From Pseudomonadota bacterium (GTDB lineage Bacteria; Desulfobacterota; Desulfobacteria; Desulfobacterales; Desulfosarcinaceae), in NCBI GenBank assembly GCA_023435265.1, contig JAEYRZ010000121.1, positions 1 through 22,459 on the forward strand: a stretch of 22,459 nucleotides of DNA, in the 5' to 3' direction. The translations under genes were made by a program, and so were the position numbers. Below are positions 7,787 to 15,613 of the stretch, in pieces; position 1 is the first letter of the stretch, and each line of letters opens with the position of its first letter. The notes beneath the pieces are model-generated. The model ran no database searches. It was not told the DNA's origin and saw nothing but the letters and a program-made list of their open reading frames with translations.

Positions 7787-8166
7787 GCCCCCTTTCTTGT
7801 TGGCTGTTTGTGGAGATCAGGATCGGTTCAGGTATCTCGAAAAAACGGCCTTTCCGCGCCGATGGAGCGCACGCGGTCCGCACACCCGGAAGGCAGCGCA
7901 CGGAATTTCAGGCATTCACCTGCTGCCTACCATGGAAACCTGCCGGGGGCAAGCAACACCCGGCGGGAAGAGGTCATGGAACGAGAATCAATCGTGAATT
8001 CAAGGTCCGCATGTCCTGCCGGCAAGTCTTTAAAACCGATGCGGTTTCAGCTACAATGATCCGGCATTCCAAAGCAACTCGGCCGGGCCGGCTGCAATCA
8101 GGGCGGCGCAACGCCGGACTTCGAAGTTTCAGGCTGAGGGAACGCTTACCGGATTACGGAGCAGCG
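7787..8166. other. Divergent control region between the ABC operon and glpA
   Basis: No gene is seen in these 380 bases. An open frame runs through it in phase with glpA, but the start with a good ribosome site and family homology is at 8167. The region contains a hairpin at 7939-7967 (CCTGCCGGG against CCCGGCGGG, one U-G pair) and the glpA promoter candidate at 8029-8057. I see no clear minus-strand promoter for the ABC operon. Confidence 0.6.
8029..8057 (+). promoter_or_regulatory. Candidate glpA promoter with a dyad operator in its spacer
   Basis: TACAAT (8052-8057) matches the -10 consensus at five of six positions, and TTTAAA (8029-8034) lies 17 bases upstream as a weak -35. Overlapping the -35 edge and the spacer is a perfect dyad, AAACCG-ATG-CGGTTT (8033-8047). 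A protein bound there would block RNA polymerase, so it is a plausible repressor site. Confidence 0.4.
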
Positions 8167-9726
8167 ATGCGTTTGCAAACCCAGGTGCTGATTATCGGCG
8201 GCGGAATCACCGGGGTAGGGCTTGCCCGAGATCTCGCCTTGCGTGGTGTGCCCACCCTTCTGGTCGAACGGCGGGACATCAATGCGGGCACCTCGGGCGC
8301 CAATCACGGGCTGCTGCACAGCGGGGCGCGCTATGTGCGCAACGACCCGTCCGCGGCAGTGGAGTGCCGCCAGGAGAGCGCGATTCTCAAGCGGATGGCG
8401 CCTCACTGCATCGAGGAGACAGGCGGGTTCTTCGTGGCCGTGGAGGGTGATGATGAAGCCTATGCCGCCGGTTTTCCAGCTTTGTGCGAGCGCAGTGGAA
8501 TTGCCTGCAAGCCGCTGAGCACCAATGATGCGCGTGAACTTGAGCCTGTGCTTTCAGAGCGCTTGATCGCCGCCTACGAAGTCGACGACGCGGCCATCGA
8601 TCCGTTCCAGCTCTCGCTGGACAACCTTGCAGAAGCTCTGGAGCGGGGCAGCCGGGTGATGCTGCATACCCGCGTGGCGGGTTTCGAACTGGAACATGGG
8701 CGCATCCGCCGCACGCGTGCGATCCATGATGTGACCGGTGAAGAAGTGATCATCGAAGCCGCACAGGTGGTCAACGCCGCCGGAGCCTGGGCCAGGGATG
8801 TTGCCGCCTTGGCGGGGATTGCGCTCGATCTGGTCTATTCCAAAGGCAGCCTGCTGATCACCGACCGGCGCCTGACCGGCCGGGTCATCAACCGCCTGCG
8901 GCAGGCGTCGGACGCCGACCTCCTGGTGCCGGGCGGAACCGTGTCTATTCTGGGCACCACCTCGAGGCGCATCGAGGCGCTCGATCGGATCGTTCCCACC
9001 GTCGAGGAGAGCAATGCCATCATCGATGCAGCGGCCGCCATGATCCCGGCATTGGAAAAAACGCGCTTCATTCGTGCGTACGCCGGTGTACGGCCCCTCG
9101 TGACAGGGAAAAAGGGGGGCGACGATCGAATGGTCAGCCGGGGCTTTGCGCTCGTGGATCATGCGCGGGAGGGGGTCTACAATCTGGTTTCGATCGTCGG
9201 CGGCAAGCTGACGACCTACCGGCTGATGGCCGAAAAAACCGCCGATCTGATTTGCAGCCGGCTGGGTGTGAGCCGCCCCTGCCTCACGGCGATCCAGCCC
9301 CTGAAAAGTTTTCCAGGCAATCAATGGACCGCGGCGGGGATTGCTCCCAGGCACTGGCTGCGCGCCCATCGTTCCGAAGACCTGCTGCTTTGCGAATGCG
9401 AGATGGTGCCTGCCAGCGTCGTGGAGGCGGTAATAGAAGGAATCCGGCTTCAAGGCGGCACCTGCAGCCTCTATTCCATCGGCAGGCGCAGCCGCATCGG
9501 CAAGGGAACCTGCCAGGGTGCTTTCTGCGGCCTGCGCATCAACGCATTTCTCTACGACCGCGGAACGCTCGATGGGCGCCGGGGAGCGGAGGACCTGCGG
9601 TCTTTTTTGAGTGCCCGCTGGCGCGGGATGCGTCCCATTCTGTGGGACGGCGCGCTGCTGCAGGAAGAACTCCAGGAGGCGCTGCACTGCGGTTATCTGG
9701 GACTCGAACTGCGGGAGATCCGATGA
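8167..9726 (+). CDS. glpA: Anaerobic glycerol-3-phosphate dehydrogenase subunit A, FAD and BFD-type [2Fe-2S] domains
   Basis: The 519-residue protein oxidises sn-glycerol-3-phosphate to dihydroxyacetone phosphate. The ATG at 8167 has GGAG five bases upstream and gives an N-terminus that goes straight into the FAD-binding fold: VLIIGGGITGVGLARDLALR, then ERRDINAGTSGANHGLLHSG. The DAO-type oxidoreductase body extends to about 390, including GVRPL and VSIVGGKLTTYR. The C-terminal BFD-like iron-sulfur domain has four cysteines, C409 and C411 (CEC) and C449 and C454 (CQGAFC). This tail distinguishes GlpA from the aerobic GlpD. Length is close to the 542 residues of the Escherichia coli protein. 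The gene overlaps glpB by ATGA, so the two are translationally coupled. Confidence 0.93.
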   Translation: MRLQTQVLIIGGGITGVGLARDLALRGVPTLLVERRDINAGTSGANHGLLHSGARYVRNDPSAAVECRQESAILKRMAPHCIEETGGFFVAVEGDDEAYAAGFPALCERSGIACKPLSTNDARELEPVLSERLIAAYEVDDAAIDPFQLSLDNLAEALERGSRVMLHTRVAGFELEHGRIRRTRAIHDVTGEEVIIEAAQVVNAAGAWARDVAALAGIALDLVYSKGSLLITDRRLTGRVINRLRQASDADLLVPGGTVSILGTTSRRIEALDRIVPTVEESNAIIDAAAAMIPALEKTRFIRAYAGVRPLVTGKKGGDDRMVSRGFALVDHAREGVYNLVSIVGGKLTTYRLMAEKTADLICSRLGVSRPCLTAIQPLKSFPGNQWTAAGIAPRHWLRAHRSEDLLLCECEMVPASVVEAVIEGIRLQGGTCSLYSIGRRSRIGKGTCQGAFCGLRINAFLYDRGTLDGRRGAEDLRSFLSARWRGMRPILWDGALLQEELQEALHCGYLGLELREIR

Positions 9727-11030
9727 TCGCCCCGTCCTCGATCCAATGCGATCTGTGTGTCATCGGAAGCGGTATGGCCGGCCTTAGCGCGGCTTTTTTC
9801 GCGGCGCGGAAGGGTATTCGCACCGTGATGGCGGGGCGGACCGGGGAGATTCTCTTCGCCACCGGCCTTTTTGATTTGATGGCGGTCCATCCGCTTGAAA
9901 CGGGTGAGATCTGGGATGACCCCTGGGCCTGCATCGCACAACTTTCGAATGACCTGCCGCAGCACCCTTATGCCCGCATCCCGCCGGACAGGATCCGTTC
10001 GGCCTTCGATGCGCTCATCGCCTTTCTCGAAGGCGCGGGCATGCCGTACACCGGCCTTCCCGAACGAAATTCCCAGGTGCTCACATCCATCGGCACCTTC
10101 AAGCCGACCTATCGCCTTCCGGTGACCATGTGGAACGGCATCGACGTGTGCCGGCGCAAGACGCCCTGCCTTCTGGTGGATTTCAGAGGACTGAAAGGAT
10201 TCAGCGCGGTTCAGATTGCCGCCATGATCGGCGCCGGATGGCCGGCGCTGCACACGCTGCGCATCGATTTTCCGAACGCGGCGCGTTCTGGGGAGCTGTT
10301 TCCGGAACGGCTCGCCCTGACGCTCGAGACAGCGGAGGGCCGGGAGGAACTGGCGGCGGCGATCCAGCCGCGGCTGAAGGACGCCGAAGCGGTCGGGCTT
10401 CCGGCCATTCTGGGCTTATCCGATCCGCAGGCGGTTATGGTCGATCTGCAGCGCCGCCTGAAGGTCAGGGTGTTCGAAATTCCGACCATGCCGCCCGGCG
10501 TGACCGGGTTGCGGCTCAAAGATGCGTTCGAGCGCGGGCTGAGGGATCTCGGCGTCGGGCTGTTGCTCGAAAACAGGATCTTTCGGGCCGAAGCGGACCC
10601 GCGGGGCGGCTTCCGGCTGCATGCCGGGCGCACGGAGGTCGAAGCGGTCATCGAAGCCCGGTCCGTGATTCTGGCCACCGGACGGTTTTTGGGCGGCGGG
10701 CTCACGGCCGACCGGCAGATGGTGAAGGAATCCCTTTTCGACCTGCCGGTGCACCAGCCCGAGAGACGGGACCAATGGCACCGGGAAGACTTTCTCGACC
10801 GTCGGGGACATCCCGTGAACCGGGCCGGCCTCGAAACCGACCGGCACTTCCGGCCGCTGGACCGCTCCGGGCGGCCGGCGCACCCGCGGCTTTTTGCGGC
10901 CGGATCCATTCTGGCCCATCAAGACTGGGTGCGCATGAAGTGCGGGTCGGGACTGGCGGTTGCGACCGCCTGGGTGGCGGTCGAGGGCGCCGGCGAAATG
11001 TTTCGGGAACCCCTTGCATCGCCCGGGTAA
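9723..11030 (+). CDS. glpB: Anaerobic glycerol-3-phosphate dehydrogenase subunit B
   Basis: The 435-residue flavoprotein is the partner of GlpA in the GlpABC complex. The ATG at 9723 overlaps the glpA stop in an ATGA. The N-terminus has the dinucleotide-binding motif CVIGSGMAGLSAAFFAARKG (12-31). Further GlpB-like segments are GTFKPTYRLP, the central KVRVFEIPTMPPGVTGLRL and near the C-terminus LFAAGSILAHQDW and CGSGLAVATAW. In the known complex GlpB joins the catalytic subunit to the membrane iron-sulfur protein GlpC. Here no glpC follows: downstream is 660 bp holding only a decayed efflux gene fragment and then cinA. The identification is secure by motifs and by the glpA overlap. Confidence 0.9.
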   Translation: MIAPSSIQCDLCVIGSGMAGLSAAFFAARKGIRTVMAGRTGEILFATGLFDLMAVHPLETGEIWDDPWACIAQLSNDLPQHPYARIPPDRIRSAFDALIAFLEGAGMPYTGLPERNSQVLTSIGTFKPTYRLPVTMWNGIDVCRRKTPCLLVDFRGLKGFSAVQIAAMIGAGWPALHTLRIDFPNAARSGELFPERLALTLETAEGREELAAAIQPRLKDAEAVGLPAILGLSDPQAVMVDLQRRLKVRVFEIPTMPPGVTGLRLKDAFERGLRDLGVGLLLENRIFRAEADPRGGFRLHAGRTEVEAVIEARSVILATGRFLGGGLTADRQMVKESLFDLPVHQPERRDQWHREDFLDRRGHPVNRAGLETDRHFRPLDRSGRPAHPRLFAAGSILAHQDWVRMKCGSGLAVATAWVAVEGAGEMFREPLASPG

Positions 11031-11692
11031 AAGCGAACTTGTCCGCCGGTGGTCGCCTGCCTGAAGAACGACGCCTTTCACTGGGCGCGGTTCCGGATGT
11101 GATTTCGTCAGGCCGGGTTTGCCTCCTCCGCCTCGGCCTGGCGCAGATCCAGCTCGGAGGTCAGGCCGGAATCGAAACGCTCGCGGGCCAGCTGAAGCGA
11201 ATCGCGGCGTGAGGCGACATTGCGCCGTGTGGTTTCGAGCTCCAGATCGAGCTGACGAAGTTGGAGGTAGGCCGAGGGGACATCGCCGATGAGCGTCATG
11301 ACGACCGCATGGCGTGCTTCCTCGCTGGCCAGGAGTTCGGCCCGGTCGGCTTCGCTGAGCCGGCGCAAGCGCCCCCACAGTTCGCCCGGCGCTTCGGATC
11401 CGTGCCTGGGGAGACTTTCAGGAAAAGTGCCGCCACCGCAAGTACGGCAGGTGCCCTGCCGGCGTGCTTGCGGGTCGAATCCAACAAGGAGGTGACGGCA
11501 TTCCAAGGCTTGCAGCCATCCCGGCATGGCGCTATACCGGCAGTCGATAGAAACGTCGCTCGTCCGCCTCATCCGGGGTTTCAAGGTGGATCGAGAGCGG
11601 ACGTTTCGCGGCGGGAGTCAACCAGGTACTCCCGGCATCCCATACGTTGAAGCGCACCACCCGCGATGGCCGTGCGCGTTCGAGGTGACCCT
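11031..11692. other. Gene-poor stretch between glpB and cinA
   Basis: Apart from the efflux-protein remnant on the minus strand (11108-11386), I see no gene with recognisable homology here. Open frames on both strands look like chance products of high GC content. No obvious terminator with a T-run follows glpB. Confidence 0.5.
11108..11386 (-). pseudogene. Remnant of a TolC/OprM/NodT-type outer-membrane efflux protein
   Basis: The minus-strand frame reads ELWGRLRRLSEADRAELLAS, then EARHAVVMTLIGDVPSAYLQ, then ARERFDSGLTSELDLRQAEA, a very characteristic stretch of the periplasmic helical barrel of RND-type outer-membrane factors. Homology begins abruptly near 11383 and ends at a stop at 11108, only about 90 of the usual roughly 460 residues. 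The signal peptide, lipoprotein cysteine and beta-barrel parts are missing, although the open frame itself runs back to 11584 with unrelated sequence. No RND pump or adaptor gene is nearby. It is best read as a leftover from a lost efflux operon. Confidence 0.7.
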
Positions 11693-12946
11693 ATGATCGC
11701 TGAAATTCTGGCCACGGGCGAGGAACTGCTGACCGGAGCGCTGGTCGACACCAATACGGCCCATATTTCGGAGATGCTGATTCAAAACGGGCTGTCCGTG
11801 ACCCGCCACCTTACGGTTGGCGATGATTTCGAAATGCTGGTGCGCGTCTTCCGGGAAATATCCCGGCGGGCCGACATGGCGGTGGTGACCGGCGGACTGG
11901 GGCCGACCCAGGACGATCTGACCTCGGCCGCAATGGCCGAGGCCGCCGGCGTTCCGCTAATGGAAGATGACCGCGCCCTGGCCGATATCGAGTCCTTCTT
12001 CGGACGGCGCAACCGGACCGTGTCGCCCTCCAACAGCAAACAGGCCCTGTTGCCGCAGGGCGCGACAGCGCTCTACAACCCGGTGGGTACGGCTCCCGGC
12101 TTTCGATTGCGTCTGGATCGGTGTACTTTCTTCTGTCTTCCCGGCGTGCCGCACGAGATGGCCACGATGCTGTCGCAGCAGGTGATCCCGCAAGTCCGCG
12201 AGTTGCTGGGCACATCCACCTACGCCTTGGTGCGCACCCTTTCGTGTTTCGGATTGCCGGAATCGGTGGTGGGCGAAAAAGTTGCAGACTTCGGCCTCCG
12301 TTTTCCGCAGATCAAACTTGGCCTGCGCGCCAAGTTCCCTGAAATTCAAGTTAAACTGTACCTAGCGGAAGACGACCAGACCAGGGGCGTAGCACTGCTC
12401 GAGTCGGCCGCCGATTGGATTGCGCAACGGCTGAAACCTTTTCTATTCTCGGCTCAGGGCGAAAGCATGTCGGCCACGGTGGGTCGTCTGCTCAATGCAG
12501 CCGGCGCAACGCTGGCGCTGGCCGAAAGCTGCACGGGCGGATTGACGGCCCATTGGGTGACCGATACGGCCGGATCTTCGGAGTACTTTCTTTTTTCTGC
12601 CGTGACCTACGCCGACGCAGCCAAGCAGGCGGTTTTGGGCGTGTCGAAGGAGACCTTGACCCAGTGCGGCGCCGTACATGAGAAGACCGCGGAGGCAATG
12701 GCGCAGGGCGCACGGCGCGTGGCCGGCGCCACCTACGGTCTCGCAATCACGGGCGTCGCCGGTCCCGGCGGCGGATCGCCGCAAAAGCCGGTCGGGACGG
12801 TCTGCATCGCCCTGGCCGGACCCGGGGGATTGCTCCGCAGCCGGCGCTTTCACTTTACAGACGCCGGACGGTTGCTGAACAAGCAGATGTTCGCGATGAG
12901 CGCACTAGAAATGTTGCGGCGGCACCTGATCGGGGAACAGCAGTGA
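11693..12946 (+). CDS. cinA: CinA family protein: COG1058 N-domain and nicotinamide-nucleotide amidase C-domain
   Basis: The 417-residue cytoplasmic protein has the full two-domain CinA layout. Residues 1-170 are the MoCF/COG1058 domain, associated with ADP-ribose pyrophosphatase activity, with AEILATGEELLTG at the start and TGGLGPTQDD at 66-75. From about 265 comes the PncC-type amidase that returns nicotinamide mononucleotide to NAD synthesis by deamidating it to nicotinate mononucleotide: AESCTGG with catalytic-type S279, and AITGVAGPGGGSPQKPVGTV near the C-terminus. The ATG at 11693 is preceded by GAGGTG at five bases; an earlier in-frame ATG at 11666 lacks a good site. The gene stands alone and ends before a strong hairpin at 13007-13036. 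The identification is secure. Confidence 0.95.
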   Translation: MIAEILATGEELLTGALVDTNTAHISEMLIQNGLSVTRHLTVGDDFEMLVRVFREISRRADMAVVTGGLGPTQDDLTSAAMAEAAGVPLMEDDRALADIESFFGRRNRTVSPSNSKQALLPQGATALYNPVGTAPGFRLRLDRCTFFCLPGVPHEMATMLSQQVIPQVRELLGTSTYALVRTLSCFGLPESVVGEKVADFGLRFPQIKLGLRAKFPEIQVKLYLAEDDQTRGVALLESAADWIAQRLKPFLFSAQGESMSATVGRLLNAAGATLALAESCTGGLTAHWVTDTAGSSEYFLFSAVTYADAAKQAVLGVSKETLTQCGAVHEKTAEAMAQGARRVAGATYGLAITGVAGPGGGSPQKPVGTVCIALAGPGGLLRSRRFHFTDAGRLLNKQMFAMSALEMLRRHLIGEQQ

Positions 12947-13006
12947 CCCACTTGGGAAGAGATCGTGCTTGTGGAATTTCAGGCGATGCGCCGGTCGGAG
13001 GAAACC

Positions 13007-13036
13007 GGCCCCGGACATCATGGAATGTCCGGGGCC
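13007..13036. terminator. Twelve-base-pair hairpin between convergent cinA and the beta-propeller gene
   Basis: GGCCCCGGACAT (13007-13018) pairs perfectly with ATGTCCGGGGCC (13025-13036) around a six-base loop. Its position between two converging genes and its strong stem suit a bidirectional terminator. T-runs are weak: TT on the plus side and GGTTTCC on the minus side. Confidence 0.7.
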
Positions 13037-13064
13037 TTGGAGCGTGCGCGTGCAGGATCAGGCG

Positions 13065-14378
13065 TTACTCGTAAATCTTGATCTGCATGTTTCGGTAATC
13101 CGCCACATAGAGCTTTCCGGTTGAATCGGTGAAGATGCGATAAGGCCGGGAAAGGTCATTTTCGAAGCTGTAGCTGAAGTCGCCGTTGCTTTTGTATACT
13201 TGGAGAATATTGTTGAAGGTGTTGGCGATGATGATGTCGCCGTTGGCGGCCACGGCAATCCCGTAGGGGGTACTGAATTCATATCCGGCCCACGATTCGA
13301 GGTAATCACCGGACATGTTGAATTTGGCAATACTGTAGCCGGTTGCAATATAGATCAACTGGCGCTGTTCATCCACGACGATGTCGTTATACTCTTCATA
13401 CGCCAGCTCCGGGACTTCGCCGAAAGACTGCAGCAATTGGCCGGAGGGGTCGAAAGTAAGGGCCCGGCCGCCGCTCGCCCCGCCCATATCGGTGATGTAA
13501 ATACGGTTCTGGCTGTCGATATCCATGCCGATTGCGAAGGTGATCGGGGCAGAGATATTCAAGGCCATGGGCGTACCGTCGGGCGCGAATTTTTTTAAAG
13601 GCGTCGGGGCCTGCTGATCCAGCACATAGACTGCGCCCTGCGTATCCACCGCAATGTCTACCGGGAGAACCAGCCCGGCAGGTTGCCATTGGGCCGTCAG
13701 TGTCCCGGCCGAATCAAACGTGCTGACAGTTAAGCGGTCACGGTCAAGGACAAAGATATTCCCGGAAGCATCCGCGTCAATGGCATAGGGATAAACGCTG
13801 CCGGTTTCGATGGTGCCCGCTTTTTGAAGAAGCCCGGATCCAGTGCAGGGTTCTCCGGCAGCTGCCTGCCAATCGAGGTGGGCTTGCGCCAGGCGGGCGT
13901 CGCAAGCGGCGTTCATCTGGGCGCTGAGTTGTTGAAGCTCCATTTGGTGGGCAGCGGCAAGATCGCCGATCTGCTGCTGCGTGGCCGTCTGGCAGGCCTG
14001 CTGGGCCAATGCCAGGCGGGCTTCACAGGCGGCGTCCATCTCGGCGGTCAAGGTTTCGAGTTGCTGCTGATAAGAAGCAATCGTGGCGTTCAATTCCGCG
14101 ATCTCTCCTTCATATTCCTCGCGCAGGGTCTGCATCTGTTCCTGGGCCGAAGGTACCGCGGTTCCGAGATAATCCAGGAAAAGCTGCTGGGCTTCGGAGT
14201 GGGTGTGGTTGTACATATTCTTCAAGGTCCAGAACTGATGATTCACGATCGTCTGGCGAATCCGTTCCCTGAGCTTGTAAAAATGGTTTTGATGACGGGT
14301 ATTTCCGGTTGCCCACACCGGTGTCGAAAAGCAGATCAACAACAGGCACGCAACTATGGTGCTGTATCTTTTATTCAT
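13065..14378 (-). CDS. Exported coiled-coil and NHL-like beta-propeller protein
   Basis: The ATG at 14378 has AAGGAG six bases upstream and starts a clean signal peptide: NKR, then IVACLLLICFST, ending in PVWA before TG (about residue 24). The 437-residue product has two parts. Residues about 75-175 are helical, alanine/glutamine-rich and coiled-coil-like, with an internal duplication: 110-132 (LTAEMDAACEARL...) and 151-173 (LSAQMNAACDARL...) repeat with an offset of 41 residues and conserve an AAC core. Residues about 190-437 are a series of NHL/SMP-30-like blades (YPYAIDADASGNIFVLD, DIAVDTQGAVYVLD, YGIAVAANGDIIIANTFNN, LYVADYRN). It is probably a periplasmic or surface binding protein. No partner gene is adjacent, and no enzyme residues can be assigned. 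Confidence 0.8.
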   Translation of the reverse strand: MNKRYSTIVACLLLICFSTPVWATGNTRHQNHFYKLRERIRQTIVNHQFWTLKNMYNHTHSEAQQLFLDYLGTAVPSAQEQMQTLREEYEGEIAELNATIASYQQQLETLTAEMDAACEARLALAQQACQTATQQQIGDLAAAHQMELQQLSAQMNAACDARLAQAHLDWQAAAGEPCTGSGLLQKAGTIETGSVYPYAIDADASGNIFVLDRDRLTVSTFDSAGTLTAQWQPAGLVLPVDIAVDTQGAVYVLDQQAPTPLKKFAPDGTPMALNISAPITFAIGMDIDSQNRIYITDMGGASGGRALTFDPSGQLLQSFGEVPELAYEEYNDIVVDEQRQLIYIATGYSIAKFNMSGDYLESWAGYEFSTPYGIAVAANGDIIIANTFNNILQVYKSNGDFSYSFENDLSRPYRIFTDSTGKLYVADYRNMQIKIYE

Positions 14379-14480
14379 AATTTTCTCCTTCCGCATGAGA
14401 GATGACGGCAATACGCGGGGAGGGCGCCAGGACATCTGGCGTCAAGATGCGCCGCAAGGAGAGTGCCAAGTGCCGTTCTT

Positions 14481-14509
14481 CGTATAACGAGTTGTTTTTA
14501 CACCGGCAA
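14481..14509 (-). promoter_or_regulatory. Candidate promoter of the beta-propeller gene
   Basis: On the minus strand TTGCCG (14509-14504) and TATACG (14486-14481) are spaced by 17 bases, each matching the vegetative consensus at four of six positions. This would give a leader of about 95 bases before the start at 14378. Confidence 0.35.
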
Positions 14510-14664
14510 GGGGTGCCGCTGGAATCGATGGACGCGAAAATTGTATACTTTTAATCAAGCCGCATGATCACTATTGTGCACGCTCCAGGGCCGGAGATCC
14601 GACCTCCCAAGTACCGTGATTATGTGCCGGCCGTACAAAAATAATGTCCTTGCCGTGCGATTAA

Positions 14665-14764
14665 CCATTCAGACCTTTATTCCTCCATTCAGATGAACCG
14701 TTATAAGGCTGGTGCACAGGCTGTAAGCAGTTGATAAGCATTCATGGCGGTCTGCAAGCAGTTG
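14665..14764 (+). promoter_or_regulatory. Two pairs of helically phased direct repeats around a -10 element
   Basis: CCATTCAGA occurs at 14665-14673 and 14685-14693, 20 bases apart. CTGNAAGCAGTTG occurs at 14721-14733 and 14752-14764, 31 bases apart. Between the pairs lies TATAAG (14702-14707), a -10-like hexamer without a recognisable -35. The first pair occupies the place where an activator would replace the -35. The repeats are seen; binding is inferred. Confidence 0.4.
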
Positions 14765-14853
14765 GGGGGCACCCGATGCTCGATGTTGAGGTGATGTGAT
14801 CGCAGCCGCCTTTTTTCATACCCCGTGCGGCGCATGTGACGAGGAGAACCGGA

Positions 14854-15606
14854 ATGGATCGGATCTATACTTTACTGGCAGGTCTGGGCTATACGCACCC
14901 CCTTCATCCTCCCTGGACCTGCATTCCCATCGCGCTGGTCCTGGCCGGCTTGATCTTTTCGCTGATCGCCGTTGCCCGAAGGTACGCCTACTATGCGCGA
15001 ACAGCCCGGCACTGCATTACTCTGGCCTTCATCGGCGTTTTTCCAACCGTTCTGTTCGGACTGATGGATTGGAACTACTACCACGGCGGGTACTGGAGTA
15101 CTGCGATACGGATGAAAGCGATACTGGCTGCATTGCTGAGCGTACTTCTGTTCACCGCCCTGCTTTTGCTGCGCAGGATGGATTCGCGGACCGTTGGCCT
15201 GATGGTGATTTATGCGCTCTCGGGCGCAACGGTGGTTACGCTGGGCTGGTATGGCGGAGAGATTGTGTTCGGTTCCGGGCAAGCGCGGATCCAGCCGCGC
15301 GCCGAAGCGAACGCGGCGGAGCCGGTGATGTACTCCGAGGTTCAGGCCATTTTCAACATGCATTGCGTGATGTGTCATGGCGGTTCGGAAGCTCCGGGCG
15401 GCTTGCGTTTGACCGGTTATCATGAGGTGCTGCAGGGGGCCGAAGGCAAAGCGGTCGTTATCCCCGGCAAGCCGCAGGAAAGTGAACTGATCAGGCGTGT
15501 CAAGGGTATCAGCATTCCCCGGATGCCGCCCGGAATGCCTGCTCTTGCGGGAATTCAGATCCGCACGCTGGAACAATGGGTCCGGGCCGGGGCCCCAGCT
15601 CCTTGA
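14854..15606 (+). CDS. Membrane protein with DUF2231-like domain and C-terminal c-type heme domain
   Basis: The 250-residue protein begins at the ATG at 14854, which has GAGGAG about eight bases upstream. Four hydrophobic segments (about 25-42, 56-70, 88-106 and 114-138) form a DUF2231-like membrane domain with histidines in THPLHPP and YYHGGY. After a polar linker comes a periplasmic cytochrome c module with one heme-binding motif, CVMCH (171-175). Methionines M224 and M228 in IPRMPPGM are candidates for the axial ligand. The tail has the LRTLEQW-like end (IRTLEQWVRAGAP) typical of planctomycete-type cytochrome c domains. It probably carries electrons at the membrane surface, but donor and acceptor are unknown. 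The UbiB-like gene follows after seven bases, so the pair is likely co-transcribed. Confidence 0.82.
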   Translation: MDRIYTLLAGLGYTHPLHPPWTCIPIALVLAGLIFSLIAVARRYAYYARTARHCITLAFIGVFPTVLFGLMDWNYYHGGYWSTAIRMKAILAALLSVLLFTALLLLRRMDSRTVGLMVIYALSGATVVTLGWYGGEIVFGSGQARIQPRAEANAAEPVMYSEVQAIFNMHCVMCHGGSEAPGGLRLTGYHEVLQGAEGKAVVIPGKPQESELIRRVKGISIPRMPPGMPALAGIQIRTLEQWVRAGAPAP

Positions 15607-15613
15607 CCGGTGA

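Larger units (their letters stand above)
14379..14853. other. Divergent regulatory region between the beta-propeller and cytochrome genes
   Basis: No gene is seen in these 475 bases. The left part contains a small hairpin CGCCAG-GACAT-CTGGCG (14425-14441) in the leader of the minus-strand gene and a promoter candidate for it. The right part holds two pairs of direct repeats and a -10-like element for the plus-strand gene. Confidence 0.6.

Noticed and set aside
7810..8166. A 119-codon N-terminal extension of glpA
   Set aside because: GlpA homologues start close to the FAD-binding motif, the extension has no homology, and the start at 8167 has a good ribosome site. A promoter candidate also lies inside the extension.
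11261..11650. A 129-codon plus-strand open frame between glpB and cinA
   Set aside because: It is antisense to the efflux-protein remnant and has no recognisable domain.
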